A stretch of DNA of 64,000 bases from Rhabditoides inermis (Eukaryota > Nematoda > Chromadorea > Rhabditida > Rhabditidae). Position 1 is the first letter of the stretch. Every line of letters starts with the position of its first letter. Position numbers and translations under genes: made by a program. The notes beneath the pieces were generated by a model. That model saw only the letters and a program-made list of their open reading frames with translations. It did no database searches and was not told the DNA's origin. The stretch spans positions 88,884 to 152,883 of the forward strand of contig CAWZYM010000368.1 of assembly GCA_963966185.1 (NCBI GenBank), written 5' to 3'. Below are positions 37,301-49,827 of the stretch, piece by piece.

Positions 37301-37993
37301 CTTCATCGACGTTGACGAATCACAACTGAAATTCATTCAGATTCCATATAGTAGTAAACATGTAGTTCACGAAAAACAAAACACAATGTTAAAACGACTA
37401 TTTCAACGACACTGTTTCTACAACAATATCTGATGTAATGAAATTCAATGGTTACGTACCTGTTCACGATGTAACCATGATCCTTGACGATAAATAGATG
37501 ATCAGTTTATCCATGTGAAGCTGCTGAACAAAGAACAAATGAAAACAAATAATGTAATCGAAAAGCTTCACGTAATCAGCGAAAACACAATTTCGTCGCG
37601 ACTTCATTGTTGCGCACCGATCGTTTCAGGGCGAAACGACGTTTGTTCGATAGATAGCGTGATCATAACAAATGAACAAAATAATAAACATCATAAACAA
37701 ACACAACAAAATACAACAAAATAAAGGAAATAGACGAACATTTGATTTGACAGCGAAACAGCTGATAGCGATACGCAGCGTGAGGTCAGACTGTCAGAGT
37801 ATAGTCTCCTGGCACTGTGCCATAGTCTCCTGGACCTGTGCCAAGCGACTTTGAGGCCCTGAGGGCGATTGAGTGATTTTTTCCAAAGTAAAATATTTGT
37901 ACCGTTAAACATATCGTGAATTTATCTATCTATTAGGATAAACTATGATTTTCCCGTAAATCTCTGTTTACACGTACTTTAACAACGAAAGTC

Positions 37994-40900
37994 TCACATC
38001 TTGAGCACATCCAATAAGTCATCGAGCGATTTGTTTCCATTTCTGTCCGTAATAATGGATTCAAAGTCTCTATGCAACTGTTTGGATAGCTCCTCATCAC
38101 CATAAGTGAAGTTCCACCTGAAATTCTACTGTAATATTACTGAATAGTATTTTATTTAAAGGGTGTACCCTCTGAATTGCGTGTACCCTCTGAATTGCGA
38201 AGTTGAGTTAGCATCAAGATACATGTTTGTATGCGTACCTCTCGATCTGGACAGGCTTCGTTGAGGTTGATTGCTGTAAATGCGAGCTGACCGAGCGCCG
38301 GCCACTCGCCATTGTCCATCTGACGCGTAATATAGCGATAGAGAGATACGCTCCGTTTACCTCGAGGTTGAGCGACGGGATCCTTGCCCAAGTGGGCGTC
38401 AGCGTCCGACGGGTGTTGGTGGCGCGCTGAGGCTTGGGGGTGATGGTGATGGAAGAGGACTCGGTGAGAGAGGGGAAGTAGCGGTAGTAGGCGGACAGGG
38501 CGTAGGTGTTGGGAGGCGGGGTGTGCCAGTAGTTAGTAGCCGCCACCCTCGCCTCTTCCGAACCGCCGCCGCCGCCGCGTCCGCCCGCTCGGCCTCAACA
38601 CACCACAATGTTAGAATATGTTCAACAAATAGGTCAAACTATGTGTACAGAAAATCGGAAACTTCCACAATCAAGGTTATCAATCAAGATTATCTATCCA
38701 ACAAATTTAAAGGCACAGGGGCGTTTAGCGTTACCAAGGTTCATCGAAATTCACTTATGAGAACTTGGCAAAACTGTTTGCACGTGGCGGGAATCGAACC
38801 GGCATAGTATGGTTCACAAACCGTGAGTGTTACCACAACACTATAAGGACTTGTTCTGACAACCTCATATCGACGAGATGCGCACAGAGCTCAACTTTAC
38901 GATAAGCATTTTGGCGCGAAGTTCGAATTCGCCTTACCAAGCTTCGCACGTGCACATTTTGGTAAGCGTGTAGGTAACGAGGAAACGCCGTTCTTTCGCG
39001 TTTTCTTTGATTGTTTCGTGTTTCTATGGGTCAAGCCATACACCAAAGTCAAAAACTAAGCGCCTCTGTTGCTTTAAAATGACCCCATTTTTGAATCACC
39101 CTTTACATTTTCGTACTGTGAAATGTGAATATATGAAAAAGTGCAATATTTGAATTGAAACGTGGTGAATAGTAAAAACAAAAAAGTACAAAAACAAAGA
39201 AAAACACGTTTCTCGAAACAATGGGATGGATAACTCAAAAGATGTCATTGTGAGTGATGTATTATGCACACCACTTTATTGCATTCTTTTCAGAATGTAT
39301 GGCGGGAGCAGGCGCGGGAGGCATTCGGACAGCTCGGTGCGATCTGTCTATCAACATTATTCTAACGGAACATTCGTAAACACTTGATATATTTGGTTCA
39401 CATTTAGCGCTGGAGTTTTTTCTGAGCGACCATACATTTTGAGATATTACGTTTCAAAGTTTTTAACGCTAAAGCGTGTGCACTGTTTTGCGCATCAACT
39501 CTCGTTTTGCACTGGCTTGAAACGAGCCGAGATGGTCTAGTGTCGAGAGCGACCGTCTCCCATTCCGGAGGCGCTGGTCGATCCCTACTGCCGCCATTCT
39601 TTGCCAAGGTGGAAATTAAATGTCATGTATTTGTTCATAGTCGTTCAATTCGTGAGAGTGGAGTGTTTTACATTGACTATTTCCCGAAAATGGAGTATTT
39701 TCAATACATACTTTTAAAAACGGCCTAAGGTCAGAGTTGCTTGTTGTCTACTCGGTCGTGCGATGCGCAAAAGTACAAGTCCGGAAAAATCGGTTTGGCG
39801 GTGGAAGAGATCGAACCAGTGCCTCCGGATTGGGAGACGGTCGCTCTCTCACCTCGGCTAATTTCGAGCCGGTGCGAAATGAGCGACGATGCGCAAAACA
39901 GTGTACACGCTTTAGCGTTCAAAACTTTGAAACGTACTATTTCAAAACGTATGATATCTCAGAAATAAGTGAAAACGGTTTTCTGCCGCGTCCTCTCTTT
40001 TGGCTTATAAGTAGCGTTCAGTCTCTTCGAAACTCGCTTCGATACTGACTTTAGAAAGGCTTTCGATACACGATGAAACAGCTTGTTTTGAAGGGGCTTT
40101 TTCGATTAAACTGAACACACCTTTACTTTTACATGTGACGAATCTCTTTTCTCTAGCGCTACAAAACAACAAAAGTGACTATCCTTTTAATCGACCAGTG
40201 GAATAAAAATTAATCGAATAAATCGATTAACCGAACTTTCGATCGATTAATCGTTAATCAGTTCATCGATTTCATCAATAAATGCAACTAATTTCGCCCG
40301 CGCCGGTTTTTTTTTATTAAGTAAGAACAATTTTAACATAACAACATAACAATAAAACAAAAAAGAACAACATAACAATTAAACAATAAAAAAGAGATAA
40401 AGATGACAATCATAACCAAAGAAGTGTATGAAAATAGGCCCACCTCTCGCCAGAGTCTCCGGGTGCGCAAGTAGCGCTGCTCCTTTGGCGTTGTGCCGAA
40501 GCAAGAGAGCGTGGTTGCCTGAATGGGTACTGTAGGGGCGGGAACAGAAGGAGGAGAGAAGTGAGACGTGACCATTGTCGCGTGTGAATGCGCGAGAGCA
40601 TTTGGCAGTTGTAACAACTATCCAGCAGAGAGAGGAGAGAGCACAGAGAGAGATAGAGAGAAGAGGGCCGCCACACCCCCAGGACCTCAGTCTAATTCTA
40701 ACCCTTTGTTTTCTTATCTTGTTTCTCATCTTAGCGTTTAAATAAATGTTGTCGAGAGTCCTTGTTTAGTCTATTGCACACACAGAGAGTGAACTCCCAC
40801 AAACCAAAACCCTAAATATAACACCATACTGTATGAAGATGAGGGTATGAACAATAAGCTACCGTATGGATAACGGAAAAGGAATGCAGATACGATATCA

Positions 40901-41035
40901 TCCAAATGTACTAGATCATATAAGAAAATAATCACTGATACTACAGTAGACAGTAGACAGAGTGTTCTGTAGGAACGAGAAAGTACGTACCTCCGTGGAG
41001 GACTTGATGGCTTGGGTAATCTCTGTCGATTCCAT
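37994..41035 (-). CDS. unknown proline/threonine-rich protein, about 188 aa, with one phase break
   Basis: Exons 40991-41035, 40444-40518, 38361-38593, 38239-38319 and 37994-38125 form a gene whose ATG lies about 30 nt behind a TTTCCAG acceptor. The N terminus reads MESTEITQAIKSSTE; the middle has an alanine/arginine helix (REAERADAAAAAV); then comes a tyrosine/proline/threonine segment (NYWHTPPPNTYALSAYYRY); the C-terminal 70 residues are acidic and include NFTYGDEELSKQLHRDFES and end DLLDVLKM. Exon 3 is 233 nt although both flanks require a multiple of three, so one base is missing from the (GCG)n tract near 38570 or a splice site is misjudged. The 1.85-kb second intron carries two tRNA-derived repeats. 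Function unknown; it follows FOCAD on the same strand. Confidence 0.6.
38788..38850 (-). pseudogene. tRNA-derived repeat
   Basis: On the minus strand a TATAGTGTTGTGGTAACACT block (D-arm-like) is followed by ACGGTTTGTGAACCAT (anticodon arm with GTG, as in tRNA-His) and a perfect B box, GGTTCGATTCC. The T stem is imperfect and no convincing acceptor stem closes, so I treat it as a tRNA-like relic inside an intron. Confidence 0.55.
39420..39970. mobile_element. long inverted repeat with tRNA-like block in each arm
   Basis: The left arm (about 39425-39600) and right arm (about 39770-39968) are diverged inverted copies: GAGATATTACGTTTCAAAG matches its complement near 39930, and the AACGCTAAAGCGTGT and CGACCGTCTCCCATTCCGGA blocks also recur inverted. 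Each arm contains a tRNA-like block (GATGGTCTAGTGTCGAGAGC then GGTCGATCC). No protein is encoded. It lies in an intron of the 188-aa gene and resembles the element at 51146-51934. Confidence 0.7.
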
Positions 41036-41672
41036 GCGGTTTGCGGTTCGTCGCTGAACGAAGAAACCTGGAAAGAACAGAATAAACAATTGGAATAGCG
41101 AACGTGCGATTGGTAGAATGGTGTAGCAGATGGACAATTATCAGATAGATTCGGAGAAAGGGCTTTTCATTCGCGAGAGAAAGAGAGAGATAAAGGGAGA
41201 AAGAAAGAGAAAGAGAAAGAGAGAGAGAGCGAGAAAGAGAGATTCAAGTAATGACTACAATGTGATTGAATCTCACGGCTGCCCAAAATCCCCGTTTTGC
41301 GGAACAACTTTTCTCAGGGCCGGGGCGCCGCGCCGCGCCATTGTCGCGCGCTGCGGCCTGCAGGCGGATATGTAAATGAAGGGACACGTCAGCCTTATGG
41401 GCCGCCCATTGGCCGCATCGCCTGATTCACGTGTCTGTCTGCGCGCCAATCGCGTGCGTGGCGGTCGCGTCGCGCTGCCCGCCCCTGAGAATTTGTATCT
41501 GTTGGATGTTCCGCGGATAATCTTCCGTGAGGCTGGGAGTAGCCGAGCGACACCTGTTGCCAAATCCGAAGTGTTTCGAAGGACATTCGAGCGTGTTTCG
41601 AAGAGACTGAGCGCACCTTACGCCACTCCAGCCGCACCCCATCTCTCACCTCCCTTGTAATCCCCAGGCATA

Positions 41673-41735
<63 letters not shown>

Positions 41736-42172
41736 AGTCTCTTTTCCTCCCTGAAACCTAGAAAGTTATGAGAGGATTTAGGGGTATTGAAAGGCTTGTT
41801 TTACAGGCGTATGTTCGATTTGGTCGAATTTGCATATTTTGTCATAGTATGAGTTATTGAAATCGAAATTACAGTTGACCAACATCCAATCCGACCTAAA
41901 TTGTATACATTATCGTTCGGTTTCTTGATTTCCACCGACAATTTGCAACAAATACTTTATTCTAACAAAACAATCAATTCACAAATACGCATTCCCCACT
42001 TAACCACAACACAAAACAAGAAAATTATGATAAAACATAAAACAAGGCACTTTCTTCATTCTCTCTTCTTTCTGGTTGGAATCAGCAGAGAGCAGCACAC
42101 ATCTCTTGTTTCACAACATCCTCGCCCGCCATTGGAGAGACGCGCACCAGACAGCGAAGAGCGGCTGAACAA

Positions 42173-42207
<35 letters not shown>

Positions 42208-42225
42208 ACTCTCCCTCCCTCTCTC
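41036..42225. other. spacer between FOCAD and the 188-aa gene
   Basis: Contains a leader-type acceptor at 41068, a GA/AAAG tract at 41178-41240, a GC-rich patch at 41270-41560 without convincing exons, a repeat end (GTTTCGAAGAGACTGAGCGC) at about 41593-41613 shared with 40010-40045 and 51030-51052, and a (TA)n tract at 41676-41732. Confidence 0.5.
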
Positions 42226-42459
42226 TCACTCACTCTTCATAGGCCCGCAGTCTTCACTCGATTCATTCAGCAGCAGACAGATGAATGATGCGAACTGAAA
42301 TCACTCGTCGCTGATTGGCCCCACTCTCCAAGCCCCGCCCACCTGAGGCGCCGCCTCCACAAACTCTTCCACCCGAGACGCGTGCGTGATGTGGTAGGCA
42401 ATGCGCTTCTCAATTGCTAGAAGAGGATCAAGTCTTTCACTCCCTCTTTCACTCCCCCC

Positions 42460-42495
<36 letters not shown>

Positions 42496-42629
42496 CCCCT
42501 CCCTCTCTCTCACCTTTCCACGCCTGTCTGTCGTCTCCACTGATAGCCAGTGAGGGAATGGGCGAAGCGATGGCAGACACCAGAACACACCACACACCCC
42601 ATAGAAGGGGGAGCTCCTGCAAGACACAA

Positions 42630-42672
<43 letters not shown>

Positions 42673-44659
42673 GGGTCCGCTAACCTCTCGGATGATCCCA
42701 TTGGCCTTGGCGATGCGAGCGGCAGTGACAGTGTCTAGCAGTCGATCGATGAGTTGGGAGGCGGCCCGACCGAGGGAGGAAGCGAGGAGAATAAGGAGAC
42801 CCGTCGCCCTCCAATTCACGAATCAGACCGTCCTTTTCTCTCTTCTCATGTTTCGGTCCCCACAACAACAAGGCTATCAAATATTAATTGATTACACCAC
42901 AAGGATGCTTCACATGAAATGTCTGTGAACAATGACAATAGAGGGTCTGCAGTAGATTACTACGCTATGGATGTGTTCTAAACATATGATCATGAATTGC
43001 GATGCCGAATGAACGTTTGATTTTCAGCGCTAACCACAAAACCACACCACCTTGTATACAATACGTACATGAGTATAGCCTGCGCCAGAGCGATAGTTTT
43101 CGATCTACTTCGCTTGCAGTTCGAAACACGGTGCCATATCCGTCTGCCTCTCTTGTTTTGCGTGCTGTTGCCGAGCGCGCAACTTATTGCGAGAATAGAA
43201 CTATATGCGATTCTGGATGAATATTCGATTGATTGATTGATTTATCGATTGATACTCGCCCACCTGTGTTCGTGTCCGCAGCTCCATGCGTGTTCCACCA
43301 GCCTTCGCACATTCACCACATCCGAACGACATTCCAGAGCAACGCGCGACAGGCTGCAAACAACAGTATGCATATTACAAGGAAATCAAAGTAGTACAAA
43401 GTTTGAATCCACAAAATCTATGTTACAAAAACAATCAAAGAAGTAGCTAGTTGAAAAGGTCATTCGTCCACATTTCAATTGGTCTCTTTCACCAGACCGC
43501 TGTGTGAGGCTGATGCGAGACCCAATTTACGTAACATTATCTTCAATTATGCATATTCCATTCTCATGTTACATTCCGTAGGTTGAAAAGGTTATGATCG
43601 TTATGAGTTGGGATGCTGTCTCTTCCTTTTTTGGCAAGGTCCCTTCTTCGCAACATCTCAAATATGCATATTCCCTTCCCCGCAATCCACCCACCCCTTG
43701 CTGGTTTCGTCGACCCTGAGTGACTGGACAGCCTTCCACAGACCGCGGGTCGAGTCGCGGGCACTATCGATCGGAGGGAGGGCGGAGCGGACACAAGACG
43801 ACACGGTCTGCAAGAAACGACACGGGAATGACAGACAGACTCTTTATGTTCCCGTCATTTATCCAGTTCGACTTGCTTCGCAACCATTCGCACTTGTCGC
43901 GCACACTCGAATGTCTTATCGATGCGGTCTCTCACATCTTTCTCGCTCTCACGTAGAGGCTCGTCTAGACCTCGAGTCCCTTTCTCGTCGTAGAATGAGA
44001 TCGGACCTGGCATTTGTGTACAGAATGTGAAGGGGCGAAACCGACTTGTGTGTGTCTGCCATTTTTGAGGTTCGATCGAGTCGGACTCGCGGAGCCACAA
44101 CAAAAGTTTTTCCCCTGTCAAAACCTAACAAAAACAATGTAAAAGCATTTCTTTCTCATCGAGTTTATGAAACAGTCAACAAATTACCCCCACACCTTTT
44201 CAATTCATCCTATTTCACTTTTCTATCTTTCATTTATGCGATACTGTAACTTTCACACATTTCACATGTTTCACTTGTCCCCTGATCTATAATGAGTTTT
44301 GTAAACCTTGATAATAATTGTTGATGCAATTAGAATAAATATTATAAGCAGCTCATTTTGGGTGCTCTAGGACAAGTGACAAAGACCTCGCCGTTTTTTA
44401 AATTTATTTTCACCGTTTTTTGAATTCATAAACCCACCGCATTCCCGATCTCCCCATCCACCGCCCTCCAATCATCCTCGTCTCCATTGTGGAGTATCTC
44501 AGTGACGATCCTCCGAAGGACATCGACCGGCAGACAGGCGATGAGAGATGCGAGATGCGAGGAGAGCAGAGACAGCACAGAGGGACCGTCCGAACCGCTG
44601 CCACACCACTGCGTCAGACGGGTCAGCAACTGGAAAAGAGTGACTCTCTCTCCCTCTTC

Positions 44660-44695
<36 letters not shown>

Positions 44696-44744
44696 TTCTC
44701 TTTCTCTCTCCCTCTATTTCTCTCTTTCTATCTCTCTCTCTCCC

Positions 44745-44793
<49 letters not shown>

Positions 44794-45430
44794 CTTGACA
44801 GCACTCTGTTGGCAGGCCATCTTGGTCACCAGTCGATGTGTCTCCTCTCCATCCCCTATCCACCCATACATGAACAACCAATCGAGAGGCGGCAGAGAGC
44901 GCCCGTCCGATCTGAAAGTAATACAGTAGAATAGTTACAATACTTACAAGACATTGTGAGTAGTGTTCTCACAACATGCATGTTCGTAATGTGCATTTTC
45001 GAAACTCGAAAACACAGCCTCGTTGATAAGTCAGCTATGACTGAAAACTGATTAGATGAATACACCAACCACCAACTTGACAACTTGACAACCACTCAAG
45101 TTCAATGAGTGATTTCGTTTCGTCCGTGAATACAAATTTAAAATAGTGAATACAAATTTTTAATAGTTCACAACTTGTTGGCAATACTACTCTCATACCA
45201 ATTTGACTAAAACGTTATTATATTACGGAAGACTGACAATATACAATTCCGATAAACGCTTCCTTTAAACGTTTTGTTCTGATGTCATAATCATTTCGAT
45301 ATTAATTGCGATAAAAAATTGATTTGCTTTCCCACGCCCACCTCTTGACATCACACAGTGCGCTGAGCAGCCCGCGACGCAAAAGAGGACAGGAGGTGGA
45401 CCTGGAATGGCGAGGGAGATGGACTCTCAC

Positions 45431-45467
<37 letters not shown>

Positions 45468-45636
45468 CCCCTCTCTCTCTCTCTCCCTCCCTCCTTCTTT
45501 CTCTCTCTCTCCCCCTCTCTCTCTCCCCCTCTCTCTCTCCCTCTCTCTCTTTCTCTCTCTCTCTCCCTCCCTCCCTCCCTCCTTCTCTCTCTCTCCCCCC
45601 TCTCTCTCCCCCCCCCTCTCTCTCTTCCTCTCTCTC

Positions 45637-45680
<44 letters not shown>

Positions 45681-48198
45681 CTACCTGATGAGAGCTACCG
45701 TAGCCCGGACGGGGCTATGTTCGGGTAGGGCGGAATAGTCGGCGGGTGCTCTCTCCGCACTCCGACGCTCATTCGACAAGTGATAGAGGGCTAGGGAGGA
45801 GAGGAGACAGGAACGAGCCTGGAACATTCTCGATCTATATTCAATACGCTTGTAGATTGGATAGCCTGAACAGATCGGATAGCCTGAAACGAGCCTGCCT
45901 CTGCAACAAGTTTCATCAATATCCAACCCACCAGTAGAGTGACTGTTATCCAATAGAACAACTATTAAACATGCTCATCAGTTGAAAAGTACACGCGACT
46001 GTTATCTAGCAGTGTACCAATCAGCTGTATGTTTCACATCTTACTCGTAAACTCCCTGGTAGTCTCCATTTCAATGCATTATCCATTACGATAACATTCC
46101 CTAATCCCTATCCATTTACCATGAGCAGTCTAGCCGCTTGGCCCCGCCCCTTTTGTCCACGCCTCCTCTCCCCCCTCTCACTTGTCAGTCGCCCTTCTTC
46201 CACTCACATCAACCGGCAGACTGGATAGGGCGCGAGGCAGCAGAGGCGAGTCCTCCCTCCCTTCAATCCAACCGCCCTTCTTCTACAGATGCCTCCGCCA
46301 CCCAAGCCGCCCGACCAAATCGCGGCCACGCCTCCCGCGGCCACGCCCCCTCCAGTCAAGGAGATCAAGAAGGCGGACGCTTATGAGGACGTCGAAGACC
46401 TCTTTCCCGATGTACGTTAGATACTGTAGTCTACAGTAACCCGTACCGGTACCGTATTCCAGCTGCCGAAGGCGCCTCCAAAAAAAGCAGACCCCGAAAA
46501 GAGCGTCCACAAGAAGATGGTAGACGACGATCGGAGCGAGTCTGCACAGGAAGCCGAGGTACGGTAGTCACACATCGACTACGGTAGCTACAGTACCCCT
46601 TGAGCCGCCGCCCGAAAAAGACGAGCCGATAGTGGCGACGCCGTATGGATGTCTCACCATAGCCAGTGGTGCCGCCAAGACTTCCGCCGAGGAACAGAAG
46701 GTGTGGGATACTGTAGGCAGGATTACGGTATTCTCAACTTTAGACCATCGCCGAGACAACGACAATCGCCGAGTCTGGCAAGCAGAGGGTACTGTGTAAA
46801 GGGTACTGTACGTACATTGGTGCATTTGCAGAGAAAGCTGAAGGAGGAGAAATCCAAAGACTCGGCTGACGCCTCTGTCGCGGCCAATTTCATTCTCAAG
46901 GTATTGTTGACCTAAGACCTATTGCTTCCGAACTCGAAAATGATTTCAGGTCATTCCTCAGTCGCAGCCGCCTCCATTAAGAACAAAGGAATCTGCTCCC
47001 AGGACATGCAAGGAAAAAACTAAAGAGAAAGATAAGAAGAAAGAAAAGGAGAAGAGAAATGAGAAGAAGAAGAAACGGACAAGAGAGGAGGAGGAGAAGA
47101 GAAAGGAGGAGGAGAAGAGGAGGGAGAAGAAGAGGACACGGGAGGAGCAGGAGCAGGAGGAGGATGAAGAGACTGAGTGCAGTAAGAAACCTCCGAGAAA
47201 GGACCGAGCCAAGGAGAAGCTGATACAGGAGCAGGAAGAGGACAGTTCTAACAGCGATGCCTACTCCACTCTCAACGTGTTTGGAACCAAGGAGAAGCAG
47301 AGGGAGGAGGAGAAGGGAGAGGAGGAAAGGGAGCTGGTGAGCGCAGAGGGCCAGTTCGAATGGGAGACTGACGATGGAAAGGAGAGCAGAGCCAAGAAGC
47401 ACAAGAAGAGACTGACAGACGCCGACTGTGTCGTCATTGACTACGATGAAATGGTACACCGCGGATACTGTAGGCTTACTGTAACCACCCTATTTAGGCA
47501 TTGCGTGAAGAGGCCAAGGGACACCGGTGCTGTTTGTGTGAGAAGCATAGGGACGCGACAGAAGATAAGAAAGACGGGAAGAAGGAGAAGACGGCAGAGG
47601 AGAAGCAGAAGAAGAAGGCGCAATACGACCCTCTTCTCTTCAATCCCGGTCGACTGACGAGAGGAGACGCGCGGACGGCGAAAGAGGCCAAGGAGCGAGC
47701 GACAGTCAGGGAAGCCAAGGACAGAAACACAGTGAAGGAGATGGTACGAGGGGGCGGAAGGCAACCCTATCGACACTTGTTGCAGCGCGTTTCCACTCCC
47801 GTTCCACCAAAACAGAAACGGTCTCCCAAGCAGCTACCAACACCGAGGAAAGCGTGTACCAGTGAGTATTGGAACTACGGTATCATCTTATACGGTATTT
47901 ACTGTATACGGTATACGGTATTATACGGTATATTATACGGTATCATCTAACTACTGTACCCTTCAGAAGAGGGTCCGAAGATGCGAACAAAGGGGAGTCA
48001 GGAGAAGGAGCGGACAAGTGAAATGCACGGTAGAAAGAAGAAGCACGATCAGCCGACTGTGAAGGGAAAGAAGAAGGCATCGAAGAAACCCAAGGCCCCG
48101 CCCCCGCAGACTCCGCCCCTTCCCGTGGCACACACCCCACCACCGACGCGTATCCTACGAGCACTGGGAATGGCCGCGCCGTCGACTAACAAGAGTTC

Positions 48199-48236
<38 letters not shown>

Positions 48237-49778
48237 CCCCCTCTCATCCTTCCCACATCTCCCTCTCTCTCTTTGCAGAGAAGTCTTCGCCGAAAGAGTC
48301 ATCGTCGTCGTCTCAGAATGCCTCGAATGCGCCCAAGGGAGGGGGTTCTGCACAGGGCGGCGGAGGGTCCGGGTCGTCCGAGCGAAGCCCCGCCCCCGTC
48401 GGAGAGAGACGCTTCTCGTCCAATCCCACTCGAAAGGCGGCCGGGGCCAGTGACAAGACACTCGGTACGCGACTCTCTCTCTCTCTCTCCACATCTCTCT
48501 CCCTCTCTCTTCATCCTCGCTCTCTTTGCAGGCAAGAAGGTTCTGAAGACCGAGATTCGCAGTATGCAGCGACTACTAGACAAATACGAGCGCTCTCATA
48601 TGAAGTGAACCCATCTTCCCTACTTACATTCCCCTAACCATTATACTCGATTAGATTTACGAATACTTAAACAATTCAAAAACTTTGTGTTAAGTGCCAT
48701 TAGAACAACATTGCATCTCGAGTGAATTACAATTGTGTGTATAGATAAAGTGATTAGATTTTGTTCGCGTTCCTTGGTTGTTTTGATTTCAATGAATTTG
48801 CTTTTTTTTGTATTTTCTATCTTTCGTAGTTAATTTTCTAGTTTCAATCAGCTCGTTTTCGTGTAACCAACTCTGCAACTGCAAAACTACATGACTCCTA
48901 CCGTCTCACCTTTCCCTCCACCGTCTTGGCTTCTTTCTCCAGTTTCTTCTTGAGCCTCGGTCGAATGCGAGACTGCGACATCTCATCCAACTCGCACAGA
49001 GAGAAGAGAAGCGACTGAAAAAAGATCTTACCAAGAAAACAAGTAAACAACTCGTAAACAACTCATTATATGAATAATCGTAAAGTATCACCTCGGGAGA
49101 CTCCTTCTCGAGCTTCTCTGCCCAAGCCTGGTCAGAAGAGTCACTGGAAAAAAACCGTGAAGCATGCGAATGTTTCATACTGATACTGATACATTCAGAA
49201 ACACTGTTATACTCTGGTATATGACTATTCACATTACCGTAACCCTACGTGTGTATACCGTACCCCGCGTCGACAATCTGCTCCTCCCAAGTCTCGAGAA
49301 GAGTGGGCGAGACACACAGAGCGGCGCCCAGCTGCCACAGACGAGAGCTGAAGGATCTCTCCCTCTCTCCCTCTCTCCCTCTCTCCACCCACCGTCCGCA
49401 CCACCCGATCTGCTCTCTGTCCATCCTTCCATCCAGCATAGCCCCTGCCGCCGATCCCATCTCACTCTCACTCACAAAACAGACGCGAGCCATCCAACCA
49501 GAAAGGGTGGCAGAACTGGAAAGTAGAAAAAGGAGATGAGAGTTGCGCATCAGGATGTGATGTTCAGCAATAAGTTATGGGCCATAACGATTCCGGATAA
49601 ACTCTTGAACTTTTTTGAACCAATGTTCAGAATAGATTCACAATACACAACTCACGCCTTCTCCTCCTCGAATATCGAGTCGTCAAAGAAAGCGAGGTGC
49701 TCGGAGGGAATCCTGACAGAGAGGAGACGGAGGAGGACCAGCGAGAGAGCGCGGGAGGCAGGGGAGGGAGCCTGGGAG

Positions 49779-49827
<49 letters not shown>

